Below, piece by piece: positions 8,737 to 19,195 of a stretch of DNA of 64,000 nt. The stretch covers positions 1-64,000 of the forward strand of contig BPDI01000003.1 in NCBI GenBank assembly GCA_019654215.1. The letters are read 5' to 3'. Position 1 is the stretch's first letter; every line of letters begins with the position of its first letter. The notes under the pieces are model-generated. The model made no database searches. It was not told the DNA's origin and was given only the letters and a program-made list of their open reading frames with translations. Source of the DNA: Gammaproteobacteria bacterium. GTDB lineage: Bacteria > Pseudomonadota > Gammaproteobacteria > Pseudomonadales > Pseudohongiellaceae. A program made the translations under genes and the position numbers.

Positions 8737-9999
8737 TTATTGTCTAAGTGTTAATTGAAAATCCAATACCATTTCTTCCGTGAGTGAATGACCGAAGCCG
8801 GGTTCACTCGGTACTAATACATAACCGTTTTCAACCTGACAGGACATGGCATCTAGAATGGCAGATCCCTCAGGAAAACTCTCCGCCATAGTACAACTCG
8901 GAGAGGTTAAAGCAATAGGAAAACCCCATGAACTAGCCCCTCGATGGGGAATAAGTTCAAGCCCTGCTGTTTCTACCAGCGCTGATATCCGCCTGCCCGC
9001 GGTTGTTCCTCCACACCAGGTTATGTCTGGTTGGAGAATTTCCGCTGAACCGAGGCCAACCAGTATACGAAACCCGTGTTCCGTATATTCATGTTCTCCG
9101 CAAGCAATGCGGGTCCACCCTGCGCCGCGACCACCGATGCGATCTACTAGCTCCGCATAGCCAAAAACATCATCTGGCGATAACAACTCTTCCATAAAAT
9201 AGAGATTTGCATCCCTCAACCTTTCACAGAAGGGAATTGCCCATTCGACGGTTCCGTCTCTGGAAACACAATCGGTCATTATTCGAACGTCAGGCCCCAA
9301 GTCATTTCTTGCTTGTAATACCGATTCGATAAAACTGTCCATTGCTGCAGTTGAAGCACGGGGTCCGCCGTAGGTAGTGCGCTTGAAATTACGTACACCT
9401 CTGGATTGAGCTTCGAGAAAATTTCCATTGGTTTGATAAATCTCGATTCGATCGCGGTCTGCACCTCCTATTAATTCATGTACTGGCATACCCGCATGTT
9501 TGCCAGCGATATCCCAGAGCGCGTTATCAACAGCACTTAGCGCCATAGCAAATACACCACGGCGGCCATAGAAAACTCCCGAGGTGTACATTTGGTCCCA
9601 GAGTTGCTCCACATTGAGTGGGTTAGCATCCATTAATAAATGCTTTAAGTGCCCATCGATAATTTCAACAGCAGCGCTGCCGCCGGCTCCCATTCCAAAT
9701 CCAGTAATTCCTTCGTTGGTTTTTATGATGGCAATAATTGCAGAAGGAAGTTGTTCGAACGGTCCTCCGAAGCGCCAACGATCTGGATCATCGTCGCCAT
9801 TAAATGAGGGTGCTTCCAATAAACCATCGGAGCGCTGATTTATGTATATTGGATAAGCAGCAACTTCGCGAATACGAAGATTCGAAGATTGAGCAAAGAG
9901 TGAGACAGGAAGAACGGCACTGCTGCTTACTGCTGCTATAGCGGCGAAAGAGGATGCTTGTTTTAGAAACTTTCTTCGATTGTGCTTTTTATTTTTCAT
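8737..9999 (-). CDS. Tat-exported mandelate racemase/enolase superfamily dehydratase
   Basis: 420 residues with a Tat signal (NRRKFLKQASSFAAIAAV). An enolase-superfamily capping domain is followed by a barrel with the metal ligands D in IMTDCVSRD, E in YFMEELLSPDD and E in ACGEHEY, and a catalytic-type histidine in LIPHRGASSWG. The EELLSPDDVFGYAEL region and the late PHRG resemble L-rhamnonate dehydratase-type acid-sugar dehydratases, so dehydration of an aldonate-like acid is the best guess. These enzymes are normally cytoplasmic; an export signal is unusual. Third from the downstream end of the five-gene operon, eight bases after the lipoprotein gene. Confidence 0.85.
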   Translation of the reverse strand: MKNKKHNRRKFLKQASSFAAIAAVSSSAVLPVSLFAQSSNLRIREVAAYPIYINQRSDGLLEAPSFNGDDDPDRWRFGGPFEQLPSAIIAIIKTNEGITGFGMGAGGSAAVEIIDGHLKHLLMDANPLNVEQLWDQMYTSGVFYGRRGVFAMALSAVDNALWDIAGKHAGMPVHELIGGADRDRIEIYQTNGNFLEAQSRGVRNFKRTTYGGPRASTAAMDSFIESVLQARNDLGPDVRIMTDCVSRDGTVEWAIPFCERLRDANLYFMEELLSPDDVFGYAELVDRIGGRGAGWTRIACGEHEYTEHGFRILVGLGSAEILQPDITWCGGTTAGRRISALVETAGLELIPHRGASSWGFPIALTSPSCTMAESFPEGSAILDAMSCQVENGYVLVPSEPGFGHSLTEEMVLDFQLTLRQ

Positions 10000-10007
10000 T
10001 TATTTCA

Positions 10008-11174
10008 TCAGTTGGGAATTTCCGCTTCAAGTGCAAAGAGCTGTCGCAATATTCGACGCCACTGAATATATTGTTCTTCCATGGTGCCGCTAAGTCCATG
10101 CACTTGTTCGTTCAATTGTAGAATTGCTGGTGCTATTTCATTATTAAAGCCAACCGAAAGATCTCGATATTCCATTTCGAATATTTTACTCCAGCGATAG
10201 CGATCATAACGTTGGGTCAGAGTAAGAAACCCGCGAGAGCGCCCATAGTTACTAAAATCATAGGCTTCGTCTACAGAGTTTGTTTCTTCTTCCATTTGAT
10301 CATAAGAATATTTACGCCACACAACGTAAGGTGCCTGCATTTCCTCATAAAGTGACTCGTAGTATTGATCTACAGTATCTATAAACAAATGATGACGTAG
10401 GCGCATTTCCTCTACGCGGCGCATCTGCGGGTCGTCTTCAGCCGGCAGTGTAAGTATAGACATGCGGCCGTTTTCATCTTTGCCTAGATTATGTGCAAAT
10501 GACTCGGGAGATAGATCACTGGCGTAAACTAATTGTGAGACCCGCTTAATATTTATTAGATCTTCTGTGGAAAGAGTTTGTCTTACCTGTACTAAATCGT
10601 TATTAATCTGATCATAAATATCCTGAAATGGTTCTGTAAATTTGGAAGCATCGAACGGGCTGCCAGGGGTATATCGTGTGGATACGGGGTAATCATCTGT
10701 AAGACTTTCATCGGCATAGTTTTTTTGTAGCCATACGCGACCGGCGCTATCTAATGCTTCTACCCACATTGTTAATCGTTGGCCATCGGAAGAGAGCACT
10801 GTGCCCTGAATCGTTAAATCCATTGAAGGATCGCGAGTAGGCAATACTCTTGCTGCCCCCCATTGATTCGATGCCAACAAGGTATTTCTAAGTATGTATG
10901 GCAGATAGTGCGCTTCATTTTCTCGAATATCGGTAAATATCCATTCACCAAACTCCAAGGCTTCCTGTTCACTGATTTCAATTTCGAAAACTTCTACACC
11001 AATATCCAGTAATAAATAATCCTGTGGATCAGATTCTGCAGTATCGAGATCTACCTCACCAACGGTTGGAATTGGCGGAGGGGCTGGTTCCGGCTGAGGT
11101 GTTTGAGCGCACGCTGCTAATCCGATAGCAGATGCAATGAGAATCCCGTAGCGAAAAATATTAATTAGTGCCAT
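10008..11174 (-). CDS. Lipoprotein of unknown function
   Basis: 388 residues. The signal peptide ends in the lipobox GLAAC (Cys22), followed by a Pro/Gln-rich linker and a mixed alpha/beta region. One stretch (DLTIQGTVLSSDGQRLTMWVEALDSAG) looks like the substrate-free strands of an outer-membrane-associated domain. The C-terminal half is helical, rich in Tyr, Arg and Glu (MEEQYIQWRRILRQLFALE). I do not recognise a family. Six bases separate it from the gene upstream and eight from the dehydratase, so co-transcription and a shared job in the envelope are likely. Confidence 0.75.
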   Translation of the reverse strand: MALINIFRYGILIASAIGLAACAQTPQPEPAPPPIPTVGEVDLDTAESDPQDYLLLDIGVEVFEIEISEQEALEFGEWIFTDIRENEAHYLPYILRNTLLASNQWGAARVLPTRDPSMDLTIQGTVLSSDGQRLTMWVEALDSAGRVWLQKNYADESLTDDYPVSTRYTPGSPFDASKFTEPFQDIYDQINNDLVQVRQTLSTEDLINIKRVSQLVYASDLSPESFAHNLGKDENGRMSILTLPAEDDPQMRRVEEMRLRHHLFIDTVDQYYESLYEEMQAPYVVWRKYSYDQMEEETNSVDEAYDFSNYGRSRGFLTLTQRYDRYRWSKIFEMEYRDLSVGFNNEIAPAILQLNEQVHGLSGTMEEQYIQWRRILRQLFALEAEIPN

Positions 11175-11180
11175 ATCTTT

Positions 11181-11936
11181 CTAATTAAGAGGAGTTCTTT
11201 GGCTGCAAACCCGACCGCGAGTAATTGTTTGGATACAGTTATACTCATCAGGGGGAGCCTGGTACTTGTTATAGGACTGAACCAAATTAAAAGGTACTGA
11301 ACCATTGCTGGAGATACTCGTAATCATTTGCAGCATTTGCGAATCGGAAGTAACACTGAAACGATGGATTATGTAAAGACCATCTGGTAGTGCCATCTCA
11401 AAAACTAATTGATTCCTATCCCAACCACAGATCTCAGCCCCATGTTGGCTGGAGAAAGTTTCATTAGGGCCTGTTTCCATACCACAAACCAAAGGAGCTT
11501 CCCCGCGGCGTTCTATGCGGATTTCATTTCGGTCCTGGAAAATCTCCATGGTGGAGTTTCGATTAATGTATTCCGCGAGACGGGCCAGATTGACCAGATT
11601 CGCCTGGCGGCGACGCGGTCGATTTAGGTTTATATTTCCTAGACTAATTGAAGGCCCATTCCCCAAGCCCACGCCCGAAGCCTGCAGGGCAGCATTTTCC
11701 TGTCTAATCTGCATGCGGCGGGTGAGTTCGTCTTCCCAATTGTCACTGCGAGCAAAATCTTTCTCCCAGTTTCCTGAGAAGTTCATGCGAATAGGGGAGT
11801 CCAGATCCAGGATGGGGAGATCGTCGTCGGTGGTTTGGGCTATGCTGGGTAAGTTAATAGCCAGGCTTAAGGCGCAGAAAGACAGTAGTCTGCAACCCGC
11901 TGGATAGAGCCTTTTTTGCCGCATTTTATGTGTCAT
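11181..11936 (-). CDS. Exported protein of unknown function
   Basis: About 251 residues. A signal peptide ends near NLPSIAQ, followed by MNFSGNWEKDFARSDNWEDEL, which resembles the opening of small exported lipocalin-like or DUF-type proteins (SGxW... start). Four cysteines in the second half (LVCGMETG, EICGWD, YNCIQ, RVCSQ) suggest disulfides in the periplasm. No family recognised. First gene of the five-gene leftward operon, whose promoter should lie in 11937-12147, shared with the divergent metallo-hydrolase gene. The start at 11936 is preferred to 11966 because it gives a compact signal peptide, but this is uncertain. Confidence 0.7.
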   Translation of the reverse strand: MTHKMRQKRLYPAGCRLLSFCALSLAINLPSIAQTTDDDLPILDLDSPIRMNFSGNWEKDFARSDNWEDELTRRMQIRQENAALQASGVGLGNGPSISLGNINLNRPRRRQANLVNLARLAEYINRNSTMEIFQDRNEIRIERRGEAPLVCGMETGPNETFSSQHGAEICGWDRNQLVFEMALPDGLYIIHRFSVTSDSQMLQMITSISSNGSVPFNLVQSYNKYQAPPDEYNCIQTITRGRVCSQRTPLN

Positions 11937-12147
11937 TGCCACACTTCTATTGCCCAAATCATACAATCACTTCTTGTACGTAGATCCTACCGAATTCTCG
12001 CACTATTTGGGCTTCAAATGCTCCAATAGGTGCCCGGTTTAGTCAATATTGTAGAATCGATGAACCGGCCTTTCTTTCATAGACATTCCAGGAGTAGGCT
12101 CTTATGCTCCCAAATTAGAGAAACTCACCAAGAAGGAGGTTGCTGCG

Positions 12148-13017
12148 ATGGTTTATTCACGGCTTTTAAAAAAATTAAGCTTTGGTCTTACTTTAAGTCT
12201 CTTAACCATGACCAGCGCTCAAGCGCAAAGAGATTTTAGTGATATAGAGATCATTCCTCACCACGTAGCGGGGTCTTTTTATTATCTGGAAGGCGCTGGT
12301 GGAAACATCGGTTTGAGTGTCGGAGAAGATGGCGTAGTAATGATCGACGATCAATTTGCACCGCTTACGGAAAAGATTCTGGCCGCAATACGTCAGATTA
12401 ACGACGGAGAGATTCGGTTCGTCATCAATACCCATGTACATCCCGACCATACTGGGGGCAATGAAAATTTAGGCAAGCTGGGAATAGTCATATTGGCACG
12501 AGACCAGGTGCGAGTGAGACTAAGTCAATCGTCTCCTAAAGATGCATTGCCGATCCTCACATACAGTGATGCGATTACGATCCATTTAAACGATGAAGAA
12601 GTATTCGCATTCCCGGTTCCACCCGCACATACAGATGGAGATACTTTTATTCATTTTCGGGATTCTGATGTGATTCATACCGGTGATGTATTTAGGACAA
12701 CAGCGTTCCCGGTGATCGACACGAATAACGGTGGAACCTTGAATGGTACCCTACAGGCTTTGGCAATCTTAGTAGGAACAGCTGGCCCTGATACGAAAAT
12801 TATCCCTGGACATGGTGTGGTTTCAGATCGTATGGATGTGATGGGTTTTCGAGACATGATCATCGATGTTGCAGATCGGGTTGAAGAAATGGTTTCCCAA
12901 GGGATGTCATATGAAGAAGTATTTTCTGCCAATCCTACTGAAGCGTATAACGATCGTTATGGAGATCCAGATAGATTTCTCAGAGCGGTATATACCGAAC
13001 TAGGTGGAGAACTATAA
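12148..13017 (+). CDS. Exported metallo-beta-lactamase-fold hydrolase
   Basis: 289 residues. The signal peptide is cleaved after SAQAQ. Zinc motif HxHxDH in NTHVHPDHTGGNENLG, third His in PPAHTDGD, bridging Asp in HTGDVF, last His in PGHGVVSD. The GGNIG and DGVVMIDDQFAPL strands are typical of exported MBL hydrolases near subclass B3/quinoprotein-relay types. Substrate unknown; it is not a recognisable clinical beta-lactamase. GGAGG at 12135-12139 sets the start. First of three rightward genes, six bases before the retropepsin-like gene. Confidence 0.87.
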   Translation: MVYSRLLKKLSFGLTLSLLTMTSAQAQRDFSDIEIIPHHVAGSFYYLEGAGGNIGLSVGEDGVVMIDDQFAPLTEKILAAIRQINDGEIRFVINTHVHPDHTGGNENLGKLGIVILARDQVRVRLSQSSPKDALPILTYSDAITIHLNDEEVFAFPVPPAHTDGDTFIHFRDSDVIHTGDVFRTTAFPVIDTNNGGTLNGTLQALAILVGTAGPDTKIIPGHGVVSDRMDVMGFRDMIIDVADRVEEMVSQGMSYEEVFSANPTEAYNDRYGDPDRFLRAVYTELGGEL

Positions 13018-13023
13018 AAAACT

Positions 13024-13893
13024 ATGACTAGAAAATATATTGTTTTTTTAAGTGTACTATTATTTTCCTTGGGTCTTCACGCTGCGGAAGATGATGGCTG
13101 TGCGCCATTTGAATTGCAGGGAGGAAGAATTAGCATTCCCATTAAAGTTGTAGGAAGTGACACCTCAGCATTTATAAACACTGGTACACGGACAATTGGA
13201 ATCTCGTCGAGTCTCGCGGATCGGTTAGGGCTAGAGGTCATTGAGCCAAATCGACCAGTGAATCCAAGGTTCTCTGGAATGTTCCAGCAATTTGGAGTAA
13301 TCGAAAATTTACCGATAGAAGTATTTGGTCAGGAGATTGAGCTGCCAGAGGCCTATGTTTTTAATTCTGACCAGCCGGTGGCAAATTTTAGTCTTCTTCA
13401 ATTCCAGAACTTAATTGTTCAAGTGGACAATCCCCAATCAAAAATATGCTTCATAAATAGAGAAGCCTTACCATTAGATGATGCGCAAAACATTGAAAAG
13501 AGAACCTCCCGCACCGGTTCAGCAGCCGTAGAGATTACCCTAAATGGTAACGAAGATGTGTGGGTGGAACTGGAATTAGGATTTGCAGGTGCTCTTGCTG
13601 TTGATTACTTTACGGCAATGTCCCTAGATTTTGTTGAAGAAGGGGTAGAGGCAGAGAACCCTAGCACGGTTTCGAATGCCGATGCTATGCAGTTTGGTCC
13701 TTATAAACTCGGAGCTATCGGTGTTCGGCATCCAACTCAGAGGCCGGAACGGTCGCGTTTTACGGCGGGGCTTCGCACTGCGAGTTCGCGTCGGGGCTTA
13801 GAAACCAATGGCCAAATTGGTTATGAAATATTGCAACACTTCATTCTTACAATGGACTTTGGTGAAGAGAGGATGCATGTCTTTGCGCCATAG
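13024..13893 (+). CDS. Exported retropepsin-like protein with altered catalytic motif
   Basis: 289 residues with a signal peptide ending GLHA. Two tandem halves follow the single-domain aspartic protease pattern: SAFINTGTRTIGI in the first and IGYEILQHFILTMDFGEERMHVF at the end, the classic late strand pair of this family. The catalytic D-T/S-G is INTG here (Asn52), so the protein is probably not an active protease unless the base is an error. A second domain begins near residue 160 (AAVEITLNGNEDVWVELEL), where the expected DTG is replaced by LGFAGAL. It is followed, with overlap, by the esterase gene. Confidence 0.72.
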   Translation: MTRKYIVFLSVLLFSLGLHAAEDDGCAPFELQGGRISIPIKVVGSDTSAFINTGTRTIGISSSLADRLGLEVIEPNRPVNPRFSGMFQQFGVIENLPIEVFGQEIELPEAYVFNSDQPVANFSLLQFQNLIVQVDNPQSKICFINREALPLDDAQNIEKRTSRTGSAAVEITLNGNEDVWVELELGFAGALAVDYFTAMSLDFVEEGVEAENPSTVSNADAMQFGPYKLGAIGVRHPTQRPERSRFTAGLRTASSRRGLETNGQIGYEILQHFILTMDFGEERMHVFAP

Positions 13894-15115
13894 CAAACTC
13901 AAAGTAGTTATTTCATCTATTTTACTTTCATCACGCCTTGTTCTTTGGTAAGCGCAGCGGAAAGCTCTGAACTGATCAATCATTTTTGGTCAGCCCCCAA
14001 TATAGAAGAGCGAGCAACAGTGCTGAACAGTTAGTCGCTTACGTAGATGATGTTCAAATTCTTTACCAACTGCTCAAAGCGGGACCTTCTTATTCGGCAG
14101 ATGTGCCAAGAGGCCAGCAAGAAAGAGTGAGAATTGCTAGCGATGGAACTCGTTTCCCATATGTCTTTCTTATTCCTGAAGAGTACAACCCCTTTCCCCA
14201 AAAATATTCTGTGGAATTCATGCTTCACGGGGGGTAGTAGACCTGAATGGGAACCTGGAGGGGGATGGTGGCGCGCGGATTTGATTCGTTAAAACACCAG
14301 ATCGAATCGTTGTGGTTCCAGCTTCGTGGGCCCATGCATTTTGGTGGCAGAAAATCAGGCCGAGAATTTGTCAGAAATTCTGAATAGTCTAAAAGGAACT
14401 TATAACATCGATGAAAACCGAGTGAGTATGACCGGTATATCTGATGGTGGAAATGGTGCTACTTTTTGCATTTAAACAACCCACTCCTTGGGCATCATTT
14501 CTTCCTTTTATAGGCCATCCAGGGTACTTCGAAATGACAGAGTGGGGGGGTATCGCCTCTATTTTGAAAATCTGTTTTCGAAGCCTCTTTACATTGTTAA
14601 TGGAGAGGATGATCGATTGTATCCATCATCTTCCGTCGAACCTTTTATCAATTACTCATAGAAGCGGGAGTAGACCATATCTGGAAAGTAATTCCTGGAG
14701 GAGGACACAATACTAACTGGCTACCGGCCGAGACTCCTCTGATAGAACAATTTAAAAGAGAAAATCCTCGAGATGCCCTCCCGAGACTGTGCAATGGGTG
14801 GCGGATAGAGCCGATAAATTTAATCGTAATTCATGGATTCAGATTGATTCACTTTCCCAGAATCCGGGATTGCTTAAGGCTACTCGCACTAGCAATGAAT
14901 TTGAGGTGGTAGCAAGGGGAGTAAGTGATTTCACTCTGCTCTTAAACCCCGAAGAAGTGGACTTCTCGCAGCCTATTCAAGTAAACGTTAACGGCGAAAA
15001 CGTCTTAAATGAGTTGGTTTCGGAAGATATTGAGACAATGGTGCAATGGGCTGTGCGAGACCTCGACCGAGCGATGCTTTTCACGGCGGAATTGAATCTG
15101 TCCTCAGACGAGTAG
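13877..15115 (+). CDS. Exported alpha/beta hydrolase (esterase), frame interrupted
   Basis: The ATG at 13877 overlaps the end of the previous gene and starts MSLRHSKLKVVISSILL, a signal peptide. Pieces in changing frames give TRFPYVFLIPEEYNP, VEFMLHGG, IVVVPASWAHAFWW, the nucleophile elbow TGISDGGNGA (near 14431-14460), PLYIVNGEDDRLYPSSS and GGGHNTNWLP with the catalytic His, then an intact C-terminal part (14789-15115). This is the esterase/PHB-depolymerase-like prolyl-oligopeptidase fold, about 410 residues. At least six one-base changes interrupt it (about 13945, 14010, 14235, 14290, 14460 and 14545). If real, the gene is dead; I think these are sequence errors. Confidence 0.65.
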
Positions 15116-15464
15116 ACCGAATACCCTTGAGATTATATCGATGAAACGTTTCTCGCTAAAATTTTCTGTACAAAACCAAAGCACAAACGTTAGCATTCCG
15201 CGGTTAAATTAAATAAGAATTGATCTCTCAAACATAAAGGAATTGAATAACCACAAGCATTCTAAGAATAAATATATAACTGAGTAATATTTTTATCATA
15301 ATTTGCTGTAATAGAAGATGGGAAAGTTATTTGAATATAGGACAAACGAGACGGAAAATAACAATATAGGCCTTGAAAACTAAATCCACTTTTACTTCAC
15401 TCAAAAATTTGTGGATTAATTCTCTACTTTTCGCAATTATTTACTCCGAATAAAAACTATAAAA
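15116..15464. other. A+T-rich leader region upstream of glcB
   Basis: No coding frame with protein-like content. The stretch is markedly A+T-rich (for example 15240-15300) and probably carries the glcB promoter, but I cannot pick out -35/-10 boxes with confidence. No clear ribosome-binding site is visible right before the glcB ATG. Confidence 0.4.
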
Positions 15465-17639
15465 ATGACTAAAAGAACATTAATTGGAAAACTCGAAGTC
15501 GCATCTGTACTAGCAGATTTTGTAAACAACGAACTTCTGCCGAAGATTGGTTTAGATAAAGATAGATTCTGGACAGGTTTTGAGTCCATCATTAACGAGT
15601 TCACTTCGCGTAATACACGATTGCTTGAAGAGCGGGATGAGCTGCAAGAAAAAATCAATGGGTGGCATAAGCAACAACGAGAAAAAGGTCATGATCCTGC
15701 GGCCTACAAAGAGTTTCTGACAGAAATTGGATATCTTACAGACCAAGGCGAGGATTTTTCTGTTAGCACTGCCAATGTAGATTCTGAAATTGCTAATCAA
15801 GCAGGCCCTCAACTTGTAGTCCCGGTGAAAAATGCTCGATTTGCTTTGAATGCTGCCAATGCACGCTGGGGATCTTTATACGATGCTCTCTACGGTACAG
15901 ATGCTATTCCGGAAGACCACGGGGCTGAAAGAGCAGGAGGATACAATCCCGTGCGCGGTGACAAGGTCATAGCCTTTGCCCGCGATTTTCTCGATCAATC
16001 CTGCCCTCTAGCCAATGGCTCTCACAAAGGTGCCATTGCTTATCAAATAGAAAGCCGCGTGCTTTCAGTTCAACTAGATGATGGTTCTGCGAGCGGACTA
16101 GCAAATCCTGAGCAATTTAAAGGCTTTGTAGGAGATGAAGCTACCCCATCGAACGTTTTGTTGGTAAACAATGATTTACACATCGATATACAGATCGATC
16201 GCAGTTCCGAAATCGGGTCCGGCGATGCGGCGGGGGTTAAAGACGTTGTTTTGGAGGCAGCAGTAACCACTATTCAGGATTGTGAAGATTCAGTAGCGGC
16301 AGTCGACGCGCAAGATAAGGTCGAGGTTTACCGTAACTGGCTGGGACTGATTAATGGTGATTTGGCGGATACCTTTATTAAAGGTGATAAGGAAATGACC
16401 CGCATACTGCATCCCGACCGCGAGTTTAACTCACCTGACGGAAGCAGTTTTACATTGCCAGGTCGTAGTATGTTATTGATTAGAAATGTTGGTCACCTAA
16501 TGCGGAACAACGCGATCTTAGATGGAACCGGCACAGAAATTTATGAAGGCATTTTAGATGGAGTAATTACCAGTGCCATCGCAATATTGGATATCGATGG
16601 TAAAAATTTATTGCGCAATTCCCGCACTGGAAGTGTTTATATAGTAAAACCAAAAATGCATGGAACGGCTGAAGTTCAGTTCACTTGTGAACTGTTTGCA
16701 GCAATCGAAAAATTTCTCGGTATTAGAAACAATGCGCTTAAAGTTGGCATCATGGATGAAGAACGCCGAACAACTTTAAACTTAAAGACTTGTATCAAGG
16801 CAGCGAGGGAAAGAGTTGTTTTCATTAATACTGGATTCCTTGATCGTACCGGTGATGAAATTCACACCAGTATGGAAGCTGGACCAATAATTCCGAAAAC
16901 CAAGATGAAAGCGGCAAAATGGATTGGGTCCTATGAAGACAGCAATGTGGACGTTGGCCTGTCATGCGGACTACAGAGTAAGGCGCAAATAGGTAAGGGC
17001 ATGTGGGCCATGCCAGATCTTATGGCTGGCATGCTGGAACAAAAAATTAGCCATCCACAGGCGGGAGCCAATACAGCCTGGGTGCCATCTCCAACGGCAG
17101 CGGTTTTACATGCAATACATTACCATCAAGTAAATGTTTTCGCGCGGCAGGATGAATTGAAGTCGCGAGCTGCAGCAAACATTGATGATATTTTGCAGAT
17201 TCCGTTACTGAAAGATCCAAGTTCATTAAGTACAGAAGAGATTCAATATGAACTAGATAATAATGCTCAGGGAATACTTGGTTACGTTGTACGATGGGTC
17301 GATCAGGGAATTGGCTGTTCCAAAGTTCCTGACATTAACAATGTTGGCTTAATGGAAGATCGCGCCACTTTAAGAATTTCCAGCCAGCACATGGCAAACT
17401 GGTTACACCATGGTTTGTGCTCTAAAGAACAAGTGCAGGAAACCATGGAAAGAATGGCTGGCGTTGTAGACGAACAAAACCAACATGACCCATTGTATGA
17501 ACCGATGGCAATAAACTTCTCCGATTCAATAGCTTTTCAAGCGGCCTGTGAATTAGTGTTTGACGGGCTGAGTCAGCCTAGTGGTTACACCGAACCGATA
17601 CTGCATGCACGGCGACTCGATAAGAAAAATCAATCCTGA
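15465..17639 (+). CDS. glcB: Malate synthase G
   Basis: 724 residues, full length for isoform G, uninterrupted. It condenses glyoxylate with acetyl-CoA to malate in the cytoplasm. Diagnostic stretches include [78 protein letters not shown] and [16 protein letters not shown], which hold the catalytic arginine, the magnesium-binding acids and the catalytic aspartate. It stands alone: isocitrate lyase and glycolate oxidase genes are not in the window. A terminator lies about 185 bases downstream. Confidence 0.98.
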   Translation: MTKRTLIGKLEVASVLADFVNNELLPKIGLDKDRFWTGFESIINEFTSRNTRLLEERDELQEKINGWHKQQREKGHDPAAYKEFLTEIGYLTDQGEDFSVSTANVDSEIANQAGPQLVVPVKNARFALNAANARWGSLYDALYGTDAIPEDHGAERAGGYNPVRGDKVIAFARDFLDQSCPLANGSHKGAIAYQIESRVLSVQLDDGSASGLANPEQFKGFVGDEATPSNVLLVNNDLHIDIQIDRSSEIGSGDAAGVKDVVLEAAVTTIQDCEDSVAAVDAQDKVEVYRNWLGLINGDLADTFIKGDKEMTRILHPDREFNSPDGSSFTLPGRSMLLIRNVGHLMRNNAILDGTGTEIYEGILDGVITSAIAILDIDGKNLLRNSRTGSVYIVKPKMHGTAEVQFTCELFAAIEKFLGIRNNALKVGIMDEERRTTLNLKTCIKAARERVVFINTGFLDRTGDEIHTSMEAGPIIPKTKMKAAKWIGSYEDSNVDVGLSCGLQSKAQIGKGMWAMPDLMAGMLEQKISHPQAGANTAWVPSPTAAVLHAIHYHQVNVFARQDELKSRAAANIDDILQIPLLKDPSSLSTEEIQYELDNNAQGILGYVVRWVDQGIGCSKVPDINNVGLMEDRATLRISSQHMANWLHHGLCSKEQVQETMERMAGVVDEQNQHDPLYEPMAINFSDSIAFQAACELVFDGLSQPSGYTEPILHARRLDKKNQS

Positions 17640-17824
17640 TCACAACCAGGGTGTTTTAACTTCGCATAGATTCGTCTTATCGCTCGAAAAATCAGTTATT
17701 CATATCAAACTGATTAGTGAATAATTCTAATTGTAAGCTTAAGTGATAAGTTGCAAGAGCAGGAATTGATTCTGCTCTTCCGATGCAATTGTTTTGATAA
17801 CTTAGCAGGTGGAATATTTTAAAG

Positions 17825-17857
17825 AAAAAAGCCGAGACTAATTCTCGGCTTTTTTTT
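17825..17857. terminator. Convergent rho-independent terminator
   Basis: GCCGAGA (17831-17837) pairs with TCTCGGC (17843-17849) around CTAAT, flanked by A and T runs. It serves the leftward gene that should stop at 17871 and may also end glcB transcripts. Confidence 0.92.
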
Positions 17858-17870
17858 GGGTTTTGAAATT

Positions 17871-18901
17871 TTACTGTCCGCTTTCTTCCAGTTGTCTTTC
17901 CAGTGTCTGGGCCCGGGAAAAATTCCTACCATGCCATAATTACCTTCGTGACAGGCATATTCATATAGATTTTCGTCTAGACGAGATAAGGGATATTCGC
18001 CATAGAAGTCCGAAGCAAATACGCTGGGATCACTTACTCTAAATCCATAGATCAATTTGTTTTCGGTTTCTCGTCGAAATGTTTCGGTAACAGTGAGGTT
18101 ATCAACTGGTAATCCACGCAATGTATGCCAGTCGTTAAAGTACTTTGTTTCAACAACTAGGGTGTCACCATCCCAGTGACCAATGGAGTCTCCCATCCAT
18201 TTTTCTTGCACAGTTGCCGCGGCTTCCGCAGCAGGATCGCGCTGATCAGTAATCTTAACGATGCGAGCATCGTGAACCATTTCAGCTACGATAGTGACGT
18301 AGCCCGGCGATTGTATGAATTGTAGATTTGAGTTGTAGATAACCGGCTGCATAACTGGGCCAGCAGTCGGGCCAAATCCAACTAAGCAACGTTCTGGAAG
18401 TCCTCGACCTTCCGGTCCATCATTTCGACCAGGCAGATTAGCGCGTCGTGCACGTACCTCCTCCATAACGCCAGGCATGATTTCAGGCATTCGACCATTT
18501 GGAGGGTCGATGATAGCTGAGGTGCGCATTTCACCATTTATAGTTGGAATGAACTGCGCATCTTCCCGCCAAAACAAATCGTAGTTACCAATTGGTGGCA
18601 GTGACTCTGCTACTTCCGGTGGAGGACGATTTGGATCGAGTGGTTCGTTATCTTCATCAAATCGTTGTTGTTCAGCCATCTCAATTTCCAAAGCTTCTTC
18701 TTCGGTATAGAAACGCTTTTCACCGAGTTCTCTGGGCCGTTCAAAAGGAATAATTGATATGTGTTTCCACACGGCTTGAAAATCAGGAACACCCCATTCA
18801 GTGCGAGGCACTTCGAATTCTTGTGCAAGTGCCGGAGTGATGAGGATTCCGGAAATAAGTAGAATGAAACAATGTATTCTAACTTTTAATCTTTTTGGCA
18901 T
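17871..18901 (-). CDS. Exported protein of a widespread uncharacterised family
   Basis: A signal peptide ends TPALAQ, then WGVPDFQAVWKHISIIPFERP, FYTEEEALEIE, a Pro-rich loop, CLVGFGPTAGPV, NLQFIQSPGYVTIVAEMVHDARIV, WMGDSIGHWDGDTLVVETKYFND and YEYACHEGNYGM. This order is common in exported proteins of Acidobacteria and marine Proteobacteria with no assigned function. The reading frame runs on to 17819, straight through the terminator; with one G restored in the CCCGGG stretch at 17911-17916 it stops at 17871 before the hairpin, which is the expected end. The ATG at 18901 follows GGAGGGATC and is preferred to the GTG at 18913. Confidence 0.75.
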
Positions 18902-19195
18902 TGATCCCTCCACCTAGTTGGGCATTTTTGTTATTGAAATGAATAAATTTTCTGTATGAAAAAGTGATACCAAAGCTTATCACCACCCAAACCCAAGTCA
19001 ATTCGCTGGAAGCCAACAATAACGAGGGCTTGAGGCGGATTTGCAACATTTTGTGATTTCATAAGAAATATTGAACCTGGTGGCAATTATTTGTCATGAT
19101 AAGCAGCCTAAATTCAAAAAATAAAAAAGCCTACGGGCTCCATAAATAGAGGTTTTTCCCCCCTGCGAGATTTTTCCAGGCTGGTCATTCTGGGA

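Noticed and set aside
11515-11907. Longer ORFs antisense to clear genes (for example here, 9584-9838 and 19448-19879)
   Set aside because: They mirror well-supported genes on the opposite strand and carry low-complexity, unrecognisable protein sequence.
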